Shown one piece after another: positions 19,549 through 28,759 of a stretch of DNA of 64,000 nucleotides; the stretch's first letter is position 1, and each line of letters opens with the position of its first letter. The position numbers and the translations under genes are program-made. Source of the stretch: Paracnuella aquatica (GTDB taxonomy: Bacteria > Bacteroidota > Bacteroidia > Chitinophagales > Chitinophagaceae); assembly GCF_003332885.2 (NCBI RefSeq), contig NZ_QOWJ01000003.1:248001-312000 (forward strand), read 5' to 3'. The notes below the pieces were generated by a model. That model did no database searches. It was not told the origin of the DNA and saw only the letters and a program-made list of their open reading frames with translations.

Positions 19549-21165
19549 ATGAACGATGTTCTTGACTTTTTTAGCAAGCTGCTGGATACTTCCGACTGGC
19601 CGCCGCGGTGGCATTGTGGCAAATGGACGGAATTTCACGGCTGGTTGTACATCATCAGCGATCTGCTCATCTGGTCGGCATATTTTGCCATACCCCTTAT
19701 TATCCTCAAATTCATTACCCGCAAAGCAAAAGCCCGGTTCATCAGGGCTTATTTTCTTTTTGCCGCGTTTATCCTTGCCTGTGGCTCCACGCATTTACTC
19801 GATGCCATTACTTTTTGGTTTCCGGCCTACCGGCTAAATGCATTGGTCCGGTTCATTACCGGCGCTGTTAGCTGGGCCACCGTTTTTTATATGATCAAGA
19901 TAATGCCCGAGGCCATGACGCTTAAAACCAATGAAGAATTGGAGCACGAAGTAGCCGAACGGGAAAAGGCGGAACAGGAACTGCGCATTGCCAACCAGCA
20001 GTTGCTTGTAGCGCAGGATATTGCCAACCTCGGTCACTGGCATTGGGACATGGCCCGCGACCAGGTGATCTGGTCGGCAAAGCTGTACCAGATTTTCGGG
20101 TTGCCTATCGGCACGCCCATCAATTACAAACAATACCTCCAGCACATTCACCCCGCCGACCGGCAGCGGGTAAATAAATCGGTGGAAGAGGCTTTGGCAA
20201 AAAAGCAATATGCCGGTATGTATCACCGCATTTTGCTGGAAGATGGTACTGAGAAAATTCTATTTTCGAAAGGCGAAGTGTTGGTGGATGCTGACGGGAA
20301 TTTAACCGGTTTGCTGGGCACTGCACAGGATGTAACCGAGCAGCAAAAGGCACAGCAGGAACTGGTGGAAAAAACTTATGCACTGGAAGCCACCAACCAG
20401 GAGCTACAGCGTTTTGCTTATGTTGCCAGCCACGATTTAAAAGAGCCGCTGCGCAAAATATTGACCTTTGCATCCCTGCTGCAGCAGCAAGGCAAAGACC
20501 ACCTCGACGAACGGGAACAGGGCTATGTGGGCAAGATTGTACAATCCACTGCACGCATGCAAACGCTTATTGAGGACATTCTGCAATTCTCCAGCATTCG
20601 CGAACAAGCAAAGGGTTTTGTGCGGGTAAATATGATGGAGCTGTTGCAACAAGTGCTGATTGACATGGAGGTTTTGATTGGCCAGACCGGTGCCCGCATT
20701 TCATGGAACGAGCTGCCGCAAGTGGAAGCGATTCCCAGCCAAATTGGCCAGTTGCTACAAAACCTATTGACCAATGCCATCAAGTTTGCAAAACCCGGTA
20801 TGCCGCCGCGCATTGTTATTGAAGGCAGGTTGCTGACGGCCCAGCAACTCAACCGTGAACGCTTGTTTCCTGCATTTACGCAATCACTACTGGATGGCAA
20901 CAACGAACAGGCACGCCAGCCGCTTTTTTTGCTGAAAGTAGAAGACGATGGTATTGGCTTCGACCCCGCTTATACGGGTAAGGCTTTTGAAATATTCCAG
21001 CGGCTGCATGGTGCGCAGTATGGCGGCACCGGTATTGGGCTGGCCATTTGCAAACGCATTGCCGAAAACCACCACGGCGCAATTACTGCGTTAAGCCAGC
21101 CGGGGAAAGGAGCCGAGTTTTTCCTGGTGATGCCAGTGTTGCAACAAGGTGTGCAAGCGTTGTAG
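19549..21165 (+). CDS. ethylene-receptor-like sensor histidine kinase (EBD-PAS-HisKA-HATPase)
   Basis: 538 residues from the ATG at 19549; a GTG 21 codons upstream is open but would add a non-conserved leader. Residues about 28-120 form three membrane helices like the ethylene-binding domain of plant ETR1. D38, Y45, I48, P49, I75, C78 and H82 match ETR1 D25, Y32, I35, P36, I62, C65 and H69 with identical spacing. C and H are the copper ligands in ETR1. A short coiled coil (about 125-150) leads to a PAS domain (about 150-265). The HisKA domain has the phosphorylated histidine H295 in YVASHDLKEPL. The ATPase domain has N box NLLTNAIKFA, G1 box DDGIGFD and G2 box GGTGIGLAICKRI. No receiver domain is fused and no response regulator is adjacent. 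The ligand is not known. Confidence 0.88.
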   Translation: MNDVLDFFSKLLDTSDWPPRWHCGKWTEFHGWLYIISDLLIWSAYFAIPLIILKFITRKAKARFIRAYFLFAAFILACGSTHLLDAITFWFPAYRLNALVRFITGAVSWATVFYMIKIMPEAMTLKTNEELEHEVAEREKAEQELRIANQQLLVAQDIANLGHWHWDMARDQVIWSAKLYQIFGLPIGTPINYKQYLQHIHPADRQRVNKSVEEALAKKQYAGMYHRILLEDGTEKILFSKGEVLVDADGNLTGLLGTAQDVTEQQKAQQELVEKTYALEATNQELQRFAYVASHDLKEPLRKILTFASLLQQQGKDHLDEREQGYVGKIVQSTARMQTLIEDILQFSSIREQAKGFVRVNMMELLQQVLIDMEVLIGQTGARISWNELPQVEAIPSQIGQLLQNLLTNAIKFAKPGMPPRIVIEGRLLTAQQLNRERLFPAFTQSLLDGNNEQARQPLFLLKVEDDGIGFDPAYTGKAFEIFQRLHGAQYGGTGIGLAICKRIAENHHGAITALSQPGKGAEFFLVMPVLQQGVQAL

Positions 21166-21364
21166 AAAAGAGTAGGAGTTTTATCGTTGAAAAACGTTGC
21201 AGGATTTTTTGTTCTTGAAAAAATCAGTTGGATTTTAAGTATTTCATTTTAATAGATAAACAAGCTTTTTGCCAAGCAACTTTCTCCAACATTTCCTTTG
21301 AATAAAACTGCATCTTTAAAAGCGACTAAGCGATTCTGCTTTTGAGCGCCATTTCGATTAAAAC

Positions 21365-22045
21365 ATGTTCAATATTTTCCGCAAGATGGACAACTCGCTT
21401 ATTGATGCTGCAACCTTGCAACAGATTCTTGGCGAGGTACTTTCTCCAAAACTTGGACAGCTTGGGTTGACCAGGCAAGCAAACTATCTATGGTATGATT
21501 CCACTGTTGATCATATCAGGCGAGGGTTTTCTTATTCGCTTTTAAAGGGAGGACAAGCAACATTTACTTGGGGCGTAAACCTTGACTTTTTGCCAATAGT
21601 TTCAAATGGAAAAATCGTTTATCATAAATCAGCGAAAAATTATGTGCATCATCTTTTTGAATGGACAGATGAATACAGGAGTTCATTTTTGGGCAAAGAA
21701 CTTGCTGGCGGTATAACCACTCATTTTGGTGCTTACAACGCAAGGAAATCCATTGCCACACTTTTTAGCCGATATGAATCAAGCATTGTAAACTGGTTTA
21801 ATACAGCATCGTCAATATCAGAGTTGGTAAGCATAGCGGAGCGGCAAGTAGCCGATGGGAAACATTACAAATTTCATAATCCACATCCGGAGTATGTTTT
21901 GGCTTTTCTCAATGCTAAAGCAAATCGGCTTGACCAAGCAAATGGGCTGTTTGACAGTTTAGACAATTACTATTTCGACAACAATGCGGAGTTAAGAATA
22001 AAGTTGAAGGAAAAGTTGCTCGCCTTAGCAGGGGCGAAGAACTGA
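21365..22045 (+). CDS. protein of unknown function, possibly DUF4304-like
   Basis: 226 residues, no signal peptide or membrane helix. The middle part (SYSLLKGGQATFTWGVNLDF, then KIVYHKSAKN) has the feel of DUF4304-type proteins; this is a weak resemblance. Residues 170-220 look like a helical repeat. Codon use is visibly more AT-rich than in the neighbouring genes, so recent acquisition is possible. It lies alone with 199 bp before and 271 bp after it, in which no gene or clear signal is seen. Confidence 0.6.
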   Translation: MFNIFRKMDNSLIDAATLQQILGEVLSPKLGQLGLTRQANYLWYDSTVDHIRRGFSYSLLKGGQATFTWGVNLDFLPIVSNGKIVYHKSAKNYVHHLFEWTDEYRSSFLGKELAGGITTHFGAYNARKSIATLFSRYESSIVNWFNTASSISELVSIAERQVADGKHYKFHNPHPEYVLAFLNAKANRLDQANGLFDSLDNYYFDNNAELRIKLKEKLLALAGAKN

Positions 22046-22316
22046 GCTTGAAAGAGGTTTTTCCGAAAGATGACCGCCATCTATTACCAAAAATTGAGTT
22101 TGTATCATAAATGCGAAATAAGCTTTCTCTTTCACCTGACTAGACATAAAATTCCAGCAAAGCACAATCATTTTTCTATCTAACACCCCACTCAGCCTTC
22201 CTTTTTCCGGCATTACCCCCCTCCAGCACAAGCAGCAAAATTTTATTTTTAAAAATAATGGCAAACCCATTGGGGAGTTTGGCCATTTGTCCTGTCTTTA
22301 TTAGCTACTGCACATT

Positions 22317-23417
22317 ATGTCGGAAGTTTTTTACTACTTGGTGGGAAAGGTTCTTAATGGCGAGGCCACGGCGTCTGAGAAGGAACATCTGGCCGGGCTG
22401 CTCCAATCCGATGAGGAACTGCGCCAATTATACGATGCCCTTTTTGCCCCAAAAACCGAAACTACCGAGCAGGAGGAACTGGCAGCGGAGCAGGCCTTTG
22501 CGGCACATGCCGTGCGGCTCCAAATTGAAGGCGAACTGGAGCAAAGCAAACAACTGTTGGAAGAAGAGGCTATAACGGAACCGCCTAACCGCAGCATCCG
22601 GAAAATAGGTTATTGGGTGGCCGCAGCATGCGTGGTAGCGCTGCTCGGCGTTTCGATTTTTTGGTATACTCAAAACAATACCGGCACCGATGGGCATAAC
22701 CGCAACGAAGTGGTTACCCGCAAAGGTTCCAAGTCGCACATAACACTGCCTGATGGTACCACCGTTTGGCTCAATGCCGACAGCAAGCTTACCTATGAAG
22801 GTGATTTTGGCCGGCAAACCCGCGAAGTGGTGCTCACAGGCGAAGCCTATTTCGATGTGGCTAAAGACAAAAAGCGCCCCTTTATTATCCATACCGGTGG
22901 GATGGAAGTAAAAGTGCTTGGAACGGCATTCAATATTCGTTCTTATGCCGACGAAAATACCATTGAAACTTCGCTGATACACGGCTCTATTGAAGTAACA
23001 CTGAAATCGGACCCGGCGCAGAAAATTTACCTGAAGCCACACGATAAGTTGGTAGTGGCGAAAGCACAGGAGCCGCCAGCAACAAACAACACAACTAATA
23101 GAAAGGTAACAAGCAGCAACGAAGAATTGCCCTTGTTTACCTTGAAAAAAATAAACTTCCTCACCAACGACAGCATCAGCACCGAAGCCTCCTGGGTGGA
23201 CAACAAGCTGGCGTTTGACAACGAGCCATTTGAAACCGCAGCGCTTAAAATGGAGCGCTGGTACAACGTAGTATTTGAAATCAAAAACGAAGACCTGAAA
23301 GGTTTGCGGTTTACCGGCGAATTTGAACACAAAAGCCTGCGCAGCGTGCTGGAAGCACTGCAGGTAAGCCGGAGCTTTCATTTCAAAATCACCGACGAAA
23401 CCGTGACCATCTGGTAA
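22317..23417 (+). CDS. FecR-family anti-sigma factor / signal transducer
   Basis: 366 residues. A cytoplasmic N-terminal part (1-95) would bind an ECF sigma factor. One membrane helix follows (about 97-117, IGYWVAAACVVALLGVSIFW). The periplasmic FecR domain has SHITLPDGTTVWLNADSKL and GEAYFDVAKD... VKVLGTAFNIRSY. A C-terminal DUF4974 domain (LAFDNEPFETAALKMERWY... FTGEFEHKSLRSVL) completes it. Such proteins receive a substrate signal from the STN domain of a TonB-dependent transporter. The SusC gene 155 bp downstream has that STN domain, so they should form one signalling route. The usual adjacent upstream sigma gene is missing; one lies at 30029. Confidence 0.93.
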   Translation: MSEVFYYLVGKVLNGEATASEKEHLAGLLQSDEELRQLYDALFAPKTETTEQEELAAEQAFAAHAVRLQIEGELEQSKQLLEEEAITEPPNRSIRKIGYWVAAACVVALLGVSIFWYTQNNTGTDGHNRNEVVTRKGSKSHITLPDGTTVWLNADSKLTYEGDFGRQTREVVLTGEAYFDVAKDKKRPFIIHTGGMEVKVLGTAFNIRSYADENTIETSLIHGSIEVTLKSDPAQKIYLKPHDKLVVAKAQEPPATNNTTNRKVTSSNEELPLFTLKKINFLTNDSISTEASWVDNKLAFDNEPFETAALKMERWYNVVFEIKNEDLKGLRFTGEFEHKSLRSVLEALQVSRSFHFKITDETVTIW

Positions 23418-23481
23418 CAAACGATTGCACCACTAAAACGATTGCCATGCACCAACACAAGCCAACCTAGCCGTAAAAAAA

Positions 23482-23505
23482 CGGAGAATGCGCCAACATT
23501 CTCCG
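23482..23505 (+). promoter_or_regulatory. hairpin between fecR and susC
   Basis: CGGAGAATG (23482-23490) and CATTCTCCG (23497-23505) form a perfect 9-bp stem with a 6-base loop, with no T run after it. It sits 68 bp before the SusC start. It could be a processing or stability element that separates fecR message from susC message, or a weak attenuator; the sequence alone does not decide. Confidence 0.5.
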
Positions 23506-23572
23506 CTGTTAAAATCTGAACAGAACTCTGCACGAGTAATTAATTCATCCTCTAACATTTCAATTCTAAATT

Positions 23573-26500
23573 ATGAAAAATGAGGGATATGGGAGGGCTA
23601 TGCCTTCTTATGCCACCATCACCAAATTTCTGCTGGTAATGAAACTGACGATCTTGCTGATTTGCTTTTTTTCACTGCAAACCATAGCAAACGACGGACG
23701 GGCCCAGGAGCGCATCACGCTGAACCTGGAAAACACGTCGTTGAAAAAGGTGTTCAAGGCAATTGAAAAAGAAACGGTGTTCCGTTTTGTATACAACGAT
23801 GATTTGCTGCCACAGCACAAAATCAACATTAAAGTAAAAGAAGAAGGGTTGGATGCAGTGATGAAAAAGCTGTTGAACAATACCACTCTTTCTTTCCGGG
23901 TCATGAGCTCCAACCTCGTAGTGGTTTCCGGCGATGCTGGCAACGATGCACATGATGTGCGGGGCGTGGTTACCGATGCTGCAGGCAAGCCGCTGTCCGG
24001 CGTAAGCGTGTTGGAAAAAGGCACCAATAACGGCACCACCACCGCCGACAACGGATCATTTCAACTGACTACAAATTCATCGCGGGCCGTGCTGGTGATC
24101 AGCATTGTGGGCTACACGCCGCAAGAGGTGCCCGTAAATGGTCAGGCCAGTATTTCGGTAAAATTGGCTGAAGCCAATAACCAAATGGCCGACGTGGTAG
24201 TGGTGGGCTATGGCACGCAGCGCAAAGGCAGCGTAGTTGGCGCCATTTCTACGGTAAAAGTAGCCGATGTAAAAAGCGCTGCACCCCGTTCGCTCAACAA
24301 CGCACTGGCCGGTAAAGTGGCCGGTGTTATTTCGGTGCAGCGCAGCGGCGAGCCCGGTTATGATGATGCACAATTCTGGATCAGGGGCGTGAGCACATTT
24401 GGCGCCGGTGCCAATCCATTGGTGCTGGTTGATGGTGTGGAGCGTCCGCTGAACAACATCGAGCCGGAAGAGATCGAATCTTTTTCAGTGTTGAAAGATG
24501 CTGCCGCAACAGCCATCTATGGCATCCGTGGTGCCAACGGCGTAATACTGGTTACAACACGGCGGGGTGCCCGGGAAAAACCCAACATCAGCTTTAAAAT
24601 TGAGCGGGGCATTTCGGCACCTACCCGTGTGCCCGAGTTTGTGGATGCACCTACCTACCTCAACCTGTACAACGAAGCACAACTAGCTTCCAACCCCAAT
24701 TTTGTAACGCCTTACACGCCTGAGATCATTGCAAAATATGCCTCCGGCGAAGACCCCTTGCTATATCCCAACGTGGATTGGATCGACCTGATGATGAAGG
24801 ACTACTCCAACCGAAGCCGCGCCAACCTGAACATTGCCGGCGGTGGCGATGTAGCCCGCTACTTTGTATCGGCCAGCTACTATTCCGAAGACGGCATTTG
24901 GAAAGGCGATAACCTGAATACTTACAATACCAATGCGGGTTTGAAGCGTTATAATTTCCGTGCAAATACCGATATCAACCTCAGTAAGCGTACCGAGCTG
25001 AGCCTGGGCATTGGCGGCATTTTGGTGACCGGCAACTATCCCGGTACTGGTGCGCCGGCAATCTGGCAGGGTGGCCCCAACGGTGGCAATGGTGGCGGTA
25101 TGATGTATGCTACGCCGGTGGGTTATGCTCCATATTATCCCAATCCGCAGGGCAACGGCATTGTGTATGGCGGTATTAACGGTGTGGAAAACCCGTACGA
25201 ACTGCTTACCGGTCGTGGCTTTGCAACGGAGTGGCGCAATACCATCCAGTCGGACATTACCCTCAAACGCGACCTGTCGGATTTGGTAAAAGGCCTGCGC
25301 ATACAGGGCAAATTTGCATTTGATGGATACAACCGCCATTTTATACAAAGAACCCGCGTGGCCGACCGCTGGATCGCCACCGGCCGCGACCCCAACACCG
25401 GAGAACTGCTGCTGAACCGCTGGCTGGAAGGACAAAAAGACCTGGGCTTTGCACGCCAATCGGGTGGTAACCGACGCATGTACCTGCAGGCCGACCTGAA
25501 CTACAACCGCACTTTTGGCGATCATACAGTTGGTGGCCTGCTGCTGTACAACGAGCAGGATTACCAGGATGGCGAAGCCAATGCTGCTATTGCTTCGTTG
25601 CCTTTTCGGTTACAGGGTCTCGTTAGTAGGGCTACCTATGCTTACCGCAACAAATATTTTCTTGAAGTAAGCGCCGGCTACAACGGTTCGGAGAACTTTA
25701 AAAAAGGAAAACGCTTTGGCTTTTTCCCTGCAGTTGCCGGCGGATGGGTAGTATCGGAAGAGGCGTTTTTTGAAAAAAATATCAAGGCCATTGAATACCT
25801 GAAACTGCGCGGCTCGTTTGGTGAAAAAGGCAACGACCAGATTGGCGGTCGCCGATTTGCTTACCTCACCACTGTAGGAAACGGCAACGGCGGTTATCCA
25901 TTTGGGTTAGATGGCAACAACGACATTGGCTCACGTGGCGAAGACCAGTGGGGCGCCGACCTTACCTGGGAAGTAGAGCGGGAACTGAATCTTGGGTTTG
26001 AAATTCGTTTCCTGAAAGGATTTTACCTGCAGGCCGATTTCTTCAATCGCCACCGCCAGGGCATTTATGTGCAGCGCAACGATCTGCCAGCGCTGATGGG
26101 TTTGCAAAACAACCCGTTTGGCAACCTGGGCGAGTTTAAAAACAGGGGTGTGGACGGAACCCTGGAATACCGCAAAAAGCTGGGCAAGATAGACCTGACG
26201 CTGCGCGGCAATTACACCTATGCCCGCAACAACCTGATTGAAATGAACCAGCCCGACTGGATGTATCCTTACCTCAACCGCGAAGGCAAAAGACTGAACC
26301 AACCCTTTGGCCTCGTAGCGGAAGGTTTGTTTGTAGATGCAGCGGATATTGCCAAATCGCCCACACATTCGTTTGGCCCCGTACGTCCCGGCGATATCAA
26401 ATACACCGATATCAATGGCGATGGCAAAATCGACAACAACGACCAGGTGGCTATTGGCAACCCATCCACACCCGAAGTGATCTATGGCTTTGGTACCACC

Positions 26501-26956
26501 ATTGGCTACCGCGGCTTTGATCTTTCGCTGTTTTTCCAGGGTGGCGATAACATGGATTTTATGCTCGGGGGCATTGGCTTTTATCCTTTCCGCGAAGCCG
26601 GTTTCCGCGGCAGCGTAAGCAAGTATGCACTGGACCGCTGGACGGTTGATAACCCAAGCCAGAATGTACTGTTTCCGCGGCTGTCGATGGGCCTCAATTC
26701 CAACAATACACAGCCCTCAACGTGGTGGCAGCGCGAAGCGTCGTACCTGCGCCTGAAGACTGCCGAACTGGGCTACACACTGCCCAAAAACCTGACACAA
26801 AGAGCCAGGATCAACACGTTCCGTGTATATGTAAGCGGCTTCAATTTGCTTACCTGGAGTAAGTTCAAATACTGGGATCCTGAACTGGGCAGCGGCAATG
26901 GTGCGGCTTATCCCATTCAGCGCAATCTGTACTTAGGCTTAAACATGAACTTTTAA
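23573..26956 (+). CDS. SusC/RagA-family TonB-dependent outer membrane transporter with STN domain
   Basis: 1127 residues. After an unusually long N terminus with a hydrophobic segment (about 22-42) comes the STN secretin/TonB short domain (about 50-118, LNLENTSLKKVFKAIE). A carboxypeptidase-regulatory-like domain follows (about 128-205, VRGVVTDAAGKPLSGVSVLE). The plug (from about 207, VVVGYGTQRKGSVVGAI, with VLKDAAATAIYGIRGANGVI) leads into a 22-strand barrel ending in an aromatic NLYLGLNMNF. It forms the outer-membrane pore of a SusCD nutrient importer energised by TonB. The STN domain marks it as a transducer that signals to FecR. SusD follows after 10 bp. The imported glycan is unknown; the GH43 gene nearby points to arabinose- or xylose-containing oligosaccharides. 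Confidence 0.96.
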   Translation: MKNEGYGRAMPSYATITKFLLVMKLTILLICFFSLQTIANDGRAQERITLNLENTSLKKVFKAIEKETVFRFVYNDDLLPQHKINIKVKEEGLDAVMKKLLNNTTLSFRVMSSNLVVVSGDAGNDAHDVRGVVTDAAGKPLSGVSVLEKGTNNGTTTADNGSFQLTTNSSRAVLVISIVGYTPQEVPVNGQASISVKLAEANNQMADVVVVGYGTQRKGSVVGAISTVKVADVKSAAPRSLNNALAGKVAGVISVQRSGEPGYDDAQFWIRGVSTFGAGANPLVLVDGVERPLNNIEPEEIESFSVLKDAAATAIYGIRGANGVILVTTRRGAREKPNISFKIERGISAPTRVPEFVDAPTYLNLYNEAQLASNPNFVTPYTPEIIAKYASGEDPLLYPNVDWIDLMMKDYSNRSRANLNIAGGGDVARYFVSASYYSEDGIWKGDNLNTYNTNAGLKRYNFRANTDINLSKRTELSLGIGGILVTGNYPGTGAPAIWQGGPNGGNGGGMMYATPVGYAPYYPNPQGNGIVYGGINGVENPYELLTGRGFATEWRNTIQSDITLKRDLSDLVKGLRIQGKFAFDGYNRHFIQRTRVADRWIATGRDPNTGELLLNRWLEGQKDLGFARQSGGNRRMYLQADLNYNRTFGDHTVGGLLLYNEQDYQDGEANAAIASLPFRLQGLVSRATYAYRNKYFLEVSAGYNGSENFKKGKRFGFFPAVAGGWVVSEEAFFEKNIKAIEYLKLRGSFGEKGNDQIGGRRFAYLTTVGNGNGGYPFGLDGNNDIGSRGEDQWGADLTWEVERELNLGFEIRFLKGFYLQADFFNRHRQGIYVQRNDLPALMGLQNNPFGNLGEFKNRGVDGTLEYRKKLGKIDLTLRGNYTYARNNLIEMNQPDWMYPYLNREGKRLNQPFGLVAEGLFVDAADIAKSPTHSFGPVRPGDIKYTDINGDGKIDNNDQVAIGNPSTPEVIYGFGTTIGYRGFDLSLFFQGGDNMDFMLGGIGFYPFREAGFRGSVSKYALDRWTVDNPSQNVLFPRLSMGLNSNNTQPSTWWQREASYLRLKTAELGYTLPKNLTQRARINTFRVYVSGFNLLTWSKFKYWDPELGSGNGAAYPIQRNLYLGLNMNF

Positions 26957-26966
26957 TCCACTGGTT

Positions 26967-28742
26967 ATGCAAATCCTGAAATCAAACATAAAATACCTGC
27001 TGCTGTTGCTGGCAGTACTCAACTTTTCGTGCAGGAAAGATTTCCTGGACAAACAGCCTGATGACATGCTGACGCTGGATCAGGTGTTCAACAACCGTCT
27101 GGAGGCGGAGCGCTACCTGCGCAATGTGTATTCTTTTTTACCCAACGAAATGGCGCCGTGGACCAACTTCTCGGGTATATCCGACGAAGGCGATATCCTG
27201 TTTGTGAACATGGAGCACAACGATATCAACAACGGCAACTGGAGTCCCGATCGGATTCCGTTCAACGACTTCGGCGGCTTGTATCGCGGCATCCGTTCGG
27301 CTTCGGTTTTTCTTACCCGCATAGGCGAGTGTAACGAATGCGAGCAGCTGATTCCGGGCAGTAAAAAGCAATGGGCTGCCGAAGCAAAAGCGCTGCGTGC
27401 CTGGTATTACTTTTTGCTGATGCGCAAGTTTGGGCCCGTGGCTTTGGTAAAAGACATTCTGCCGGTAGATGTGGAATTGGGCGCTACGCAATTGCCCCGC
27501 AGTTCGTTCGACGAATGTGTGGCGTACATCATGGAAGAACTGGATGGCGCACAGGCGGCGCTGCCGCAAAAAGTGGCCGACACCCGTGAACTGGGCCGTG
27601 TAGATGGCCGCGTGGTGCAAGCCATGAAGTCGAGGATTTTGCTGTATGCCGCTAGCCCGCTATGGAACGGCAACACCGATTATGCAGCTTTTAAAAACAG
27701 TGATGGCAAGCAACTGGTAAATACCACGTATGATGCGGACAGATGGAAGAAAGCAGCAGATGCTGCGAAACTGCTGATTGACATGATGCCCGAGGGTTTG
27801 TACAAAAAGAACACCAATGGCGTGTTTGATCCGCTGGCTTCTTACCGCGATGTATTTATTGATCGTTTCAACCAGGAGATCATTTGGGCCAGGCCTTCAT
27901 CGGATTGGTGGAGTTGGCAAAAACATGCTGCACCACGCCAGTTCAGGGGTTACAACGGTATGGCTGCCACGCAGCAGCAAGTTGATGCATACTACATGGC
28001 CAATGGCCTGCAGATCAACGAACCGGGTTCGGGATATGTGGAAGCTGGATTTTCAACTACCGATGGTAAGTACACCAAGGCCGGTGCATGGAACATGTAT
28101 GTAGGCAGGGAGCCACGTTTCTACGCCACTATTACGTACAACGGCGGTTACTGGCCTTCCAATTCCACACAGGGCAGCGGCGACCGGTTGCAGTTTTATT
28201 TTACTGGTTCTTCGGGTAAAGGCGGCTCGCATGACTATAGCCCTACAGGTTACCTCATCTCGAAATTTACCAGCCCCAGCAGCAACCCACGCACCGACCA
28301 GTTTGTGATGAAGACCTGGAATTATTTCCGCCTCGCAGAGATCTATCTCAATTATGTTGAGGCGCTGAATGAGTACAGTCCTGGTCATGGCGATATCAAG
28401 CGATACCTCGACCTCATTCACGAACGGGCGGGCATACCCGCAATTCCAGCGGGCCTGGGCCAGGCCGAAATGCGGGAACGCATCCGGCTGGAACGCCGCA
28501 TAGAACTGGCTTTTGAAGGCCACCGTGTGTTTGACAACCGCCGCTGGAAAATTGCCGAACAAACCGACGGCGGACCGATGTGGGGCATGAACGTAAACAA
28601 AGGCAACAGCTTTACCGATGTTTCCTTTTTTGAACGCACCGTGTTTGAAACCCGCGTGTTTCAAAGAAAGCACTACCTGTGGCCCATCCCGCAATCTGAA
28701 ATGGACCGCAACAAAGCAATGGTTCAAAACCCCGGTTGGTAA
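26967..28742 (+). CDS. SusD/RagB-family glycan-binding lipoprotein
   Basis: 591 residues. The type II signal peptide has lipobox LNFSC with lipidated C22. The SusD N-terminal motif DFLDKQPDDMLTLDQVF and the tetratricopeptide-like helices (WAAEAKALRAWYYFLLMRKF) follow. The C-terminal part has the typical FRLAEIYLNYVEALNE... LIHERAGIP... RIRLERRIELAFEGHRVFDNRRW signature and ends with the LWPIPQSEMDRN block. It is the surface lid of the SusC transporter and captures oligosaccharides. It lies 10 bp behind susC and overlaps no gene when the next start is taken as 28760. Confidence 0.96.
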   Translation: MQILKSNIKYLLLLLAVLNFSCRKDFLDKQPDDMLTLDQVFNNRLEAERYLRNVYSFLPNEMAPWTNFSGISDEGDILFVNMEHNDINNGNWSPDRIPFNDFGGLYRGIRSASVFLTRIGECNECEQLIPGSKKQWAAEAKALRAWYYFLLMRKFGPVALVKDILPVDVELGATQLPRSSFDECVAYIMEELDGAQAALPQKVADTRELGRVDGRVVQAMKSRILLYAASPLWNGNTDYAAFKNSDGKQLVNTTYDADRWKKAADAAKLLIDMMPEGLYKKNTNGVFDPLASYRDVFIDRFNQEIIWARPSSDWWSWQKHAAPRQFRGYNGMAATQQQVDAYYMANGLQINEPGSGYVEAGFSTTDGKYTKAGAWNMYVGREPRFYATITYNGGYWPSNSTQGSGDRLQFYFTGSSGKGGSHDYSPTGYLISKFTSPSSNPRTDQFVMKTWNYFRLAEIYLNYVEALNEYSPGHGDIKRYLDLIHERAGIPAIPAGLGQAEMRERIRLERRIELAFEGHRVFDNRRWKIAEQTDGGPMWGMNVNKGNSFTDVSFFERTVFETRVFQRKHYLWPIPQSEMDRNKAMVQNPGW

Positions 28743-28759
28743 TTGCTAAAACAACAACA

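Noticed and set aside
22428-23420. 330-residue minus-strand frame
   Set aside because: It is antisense to the FecR gene, which has membrane helix, FecR and DUF4974 domains in place.
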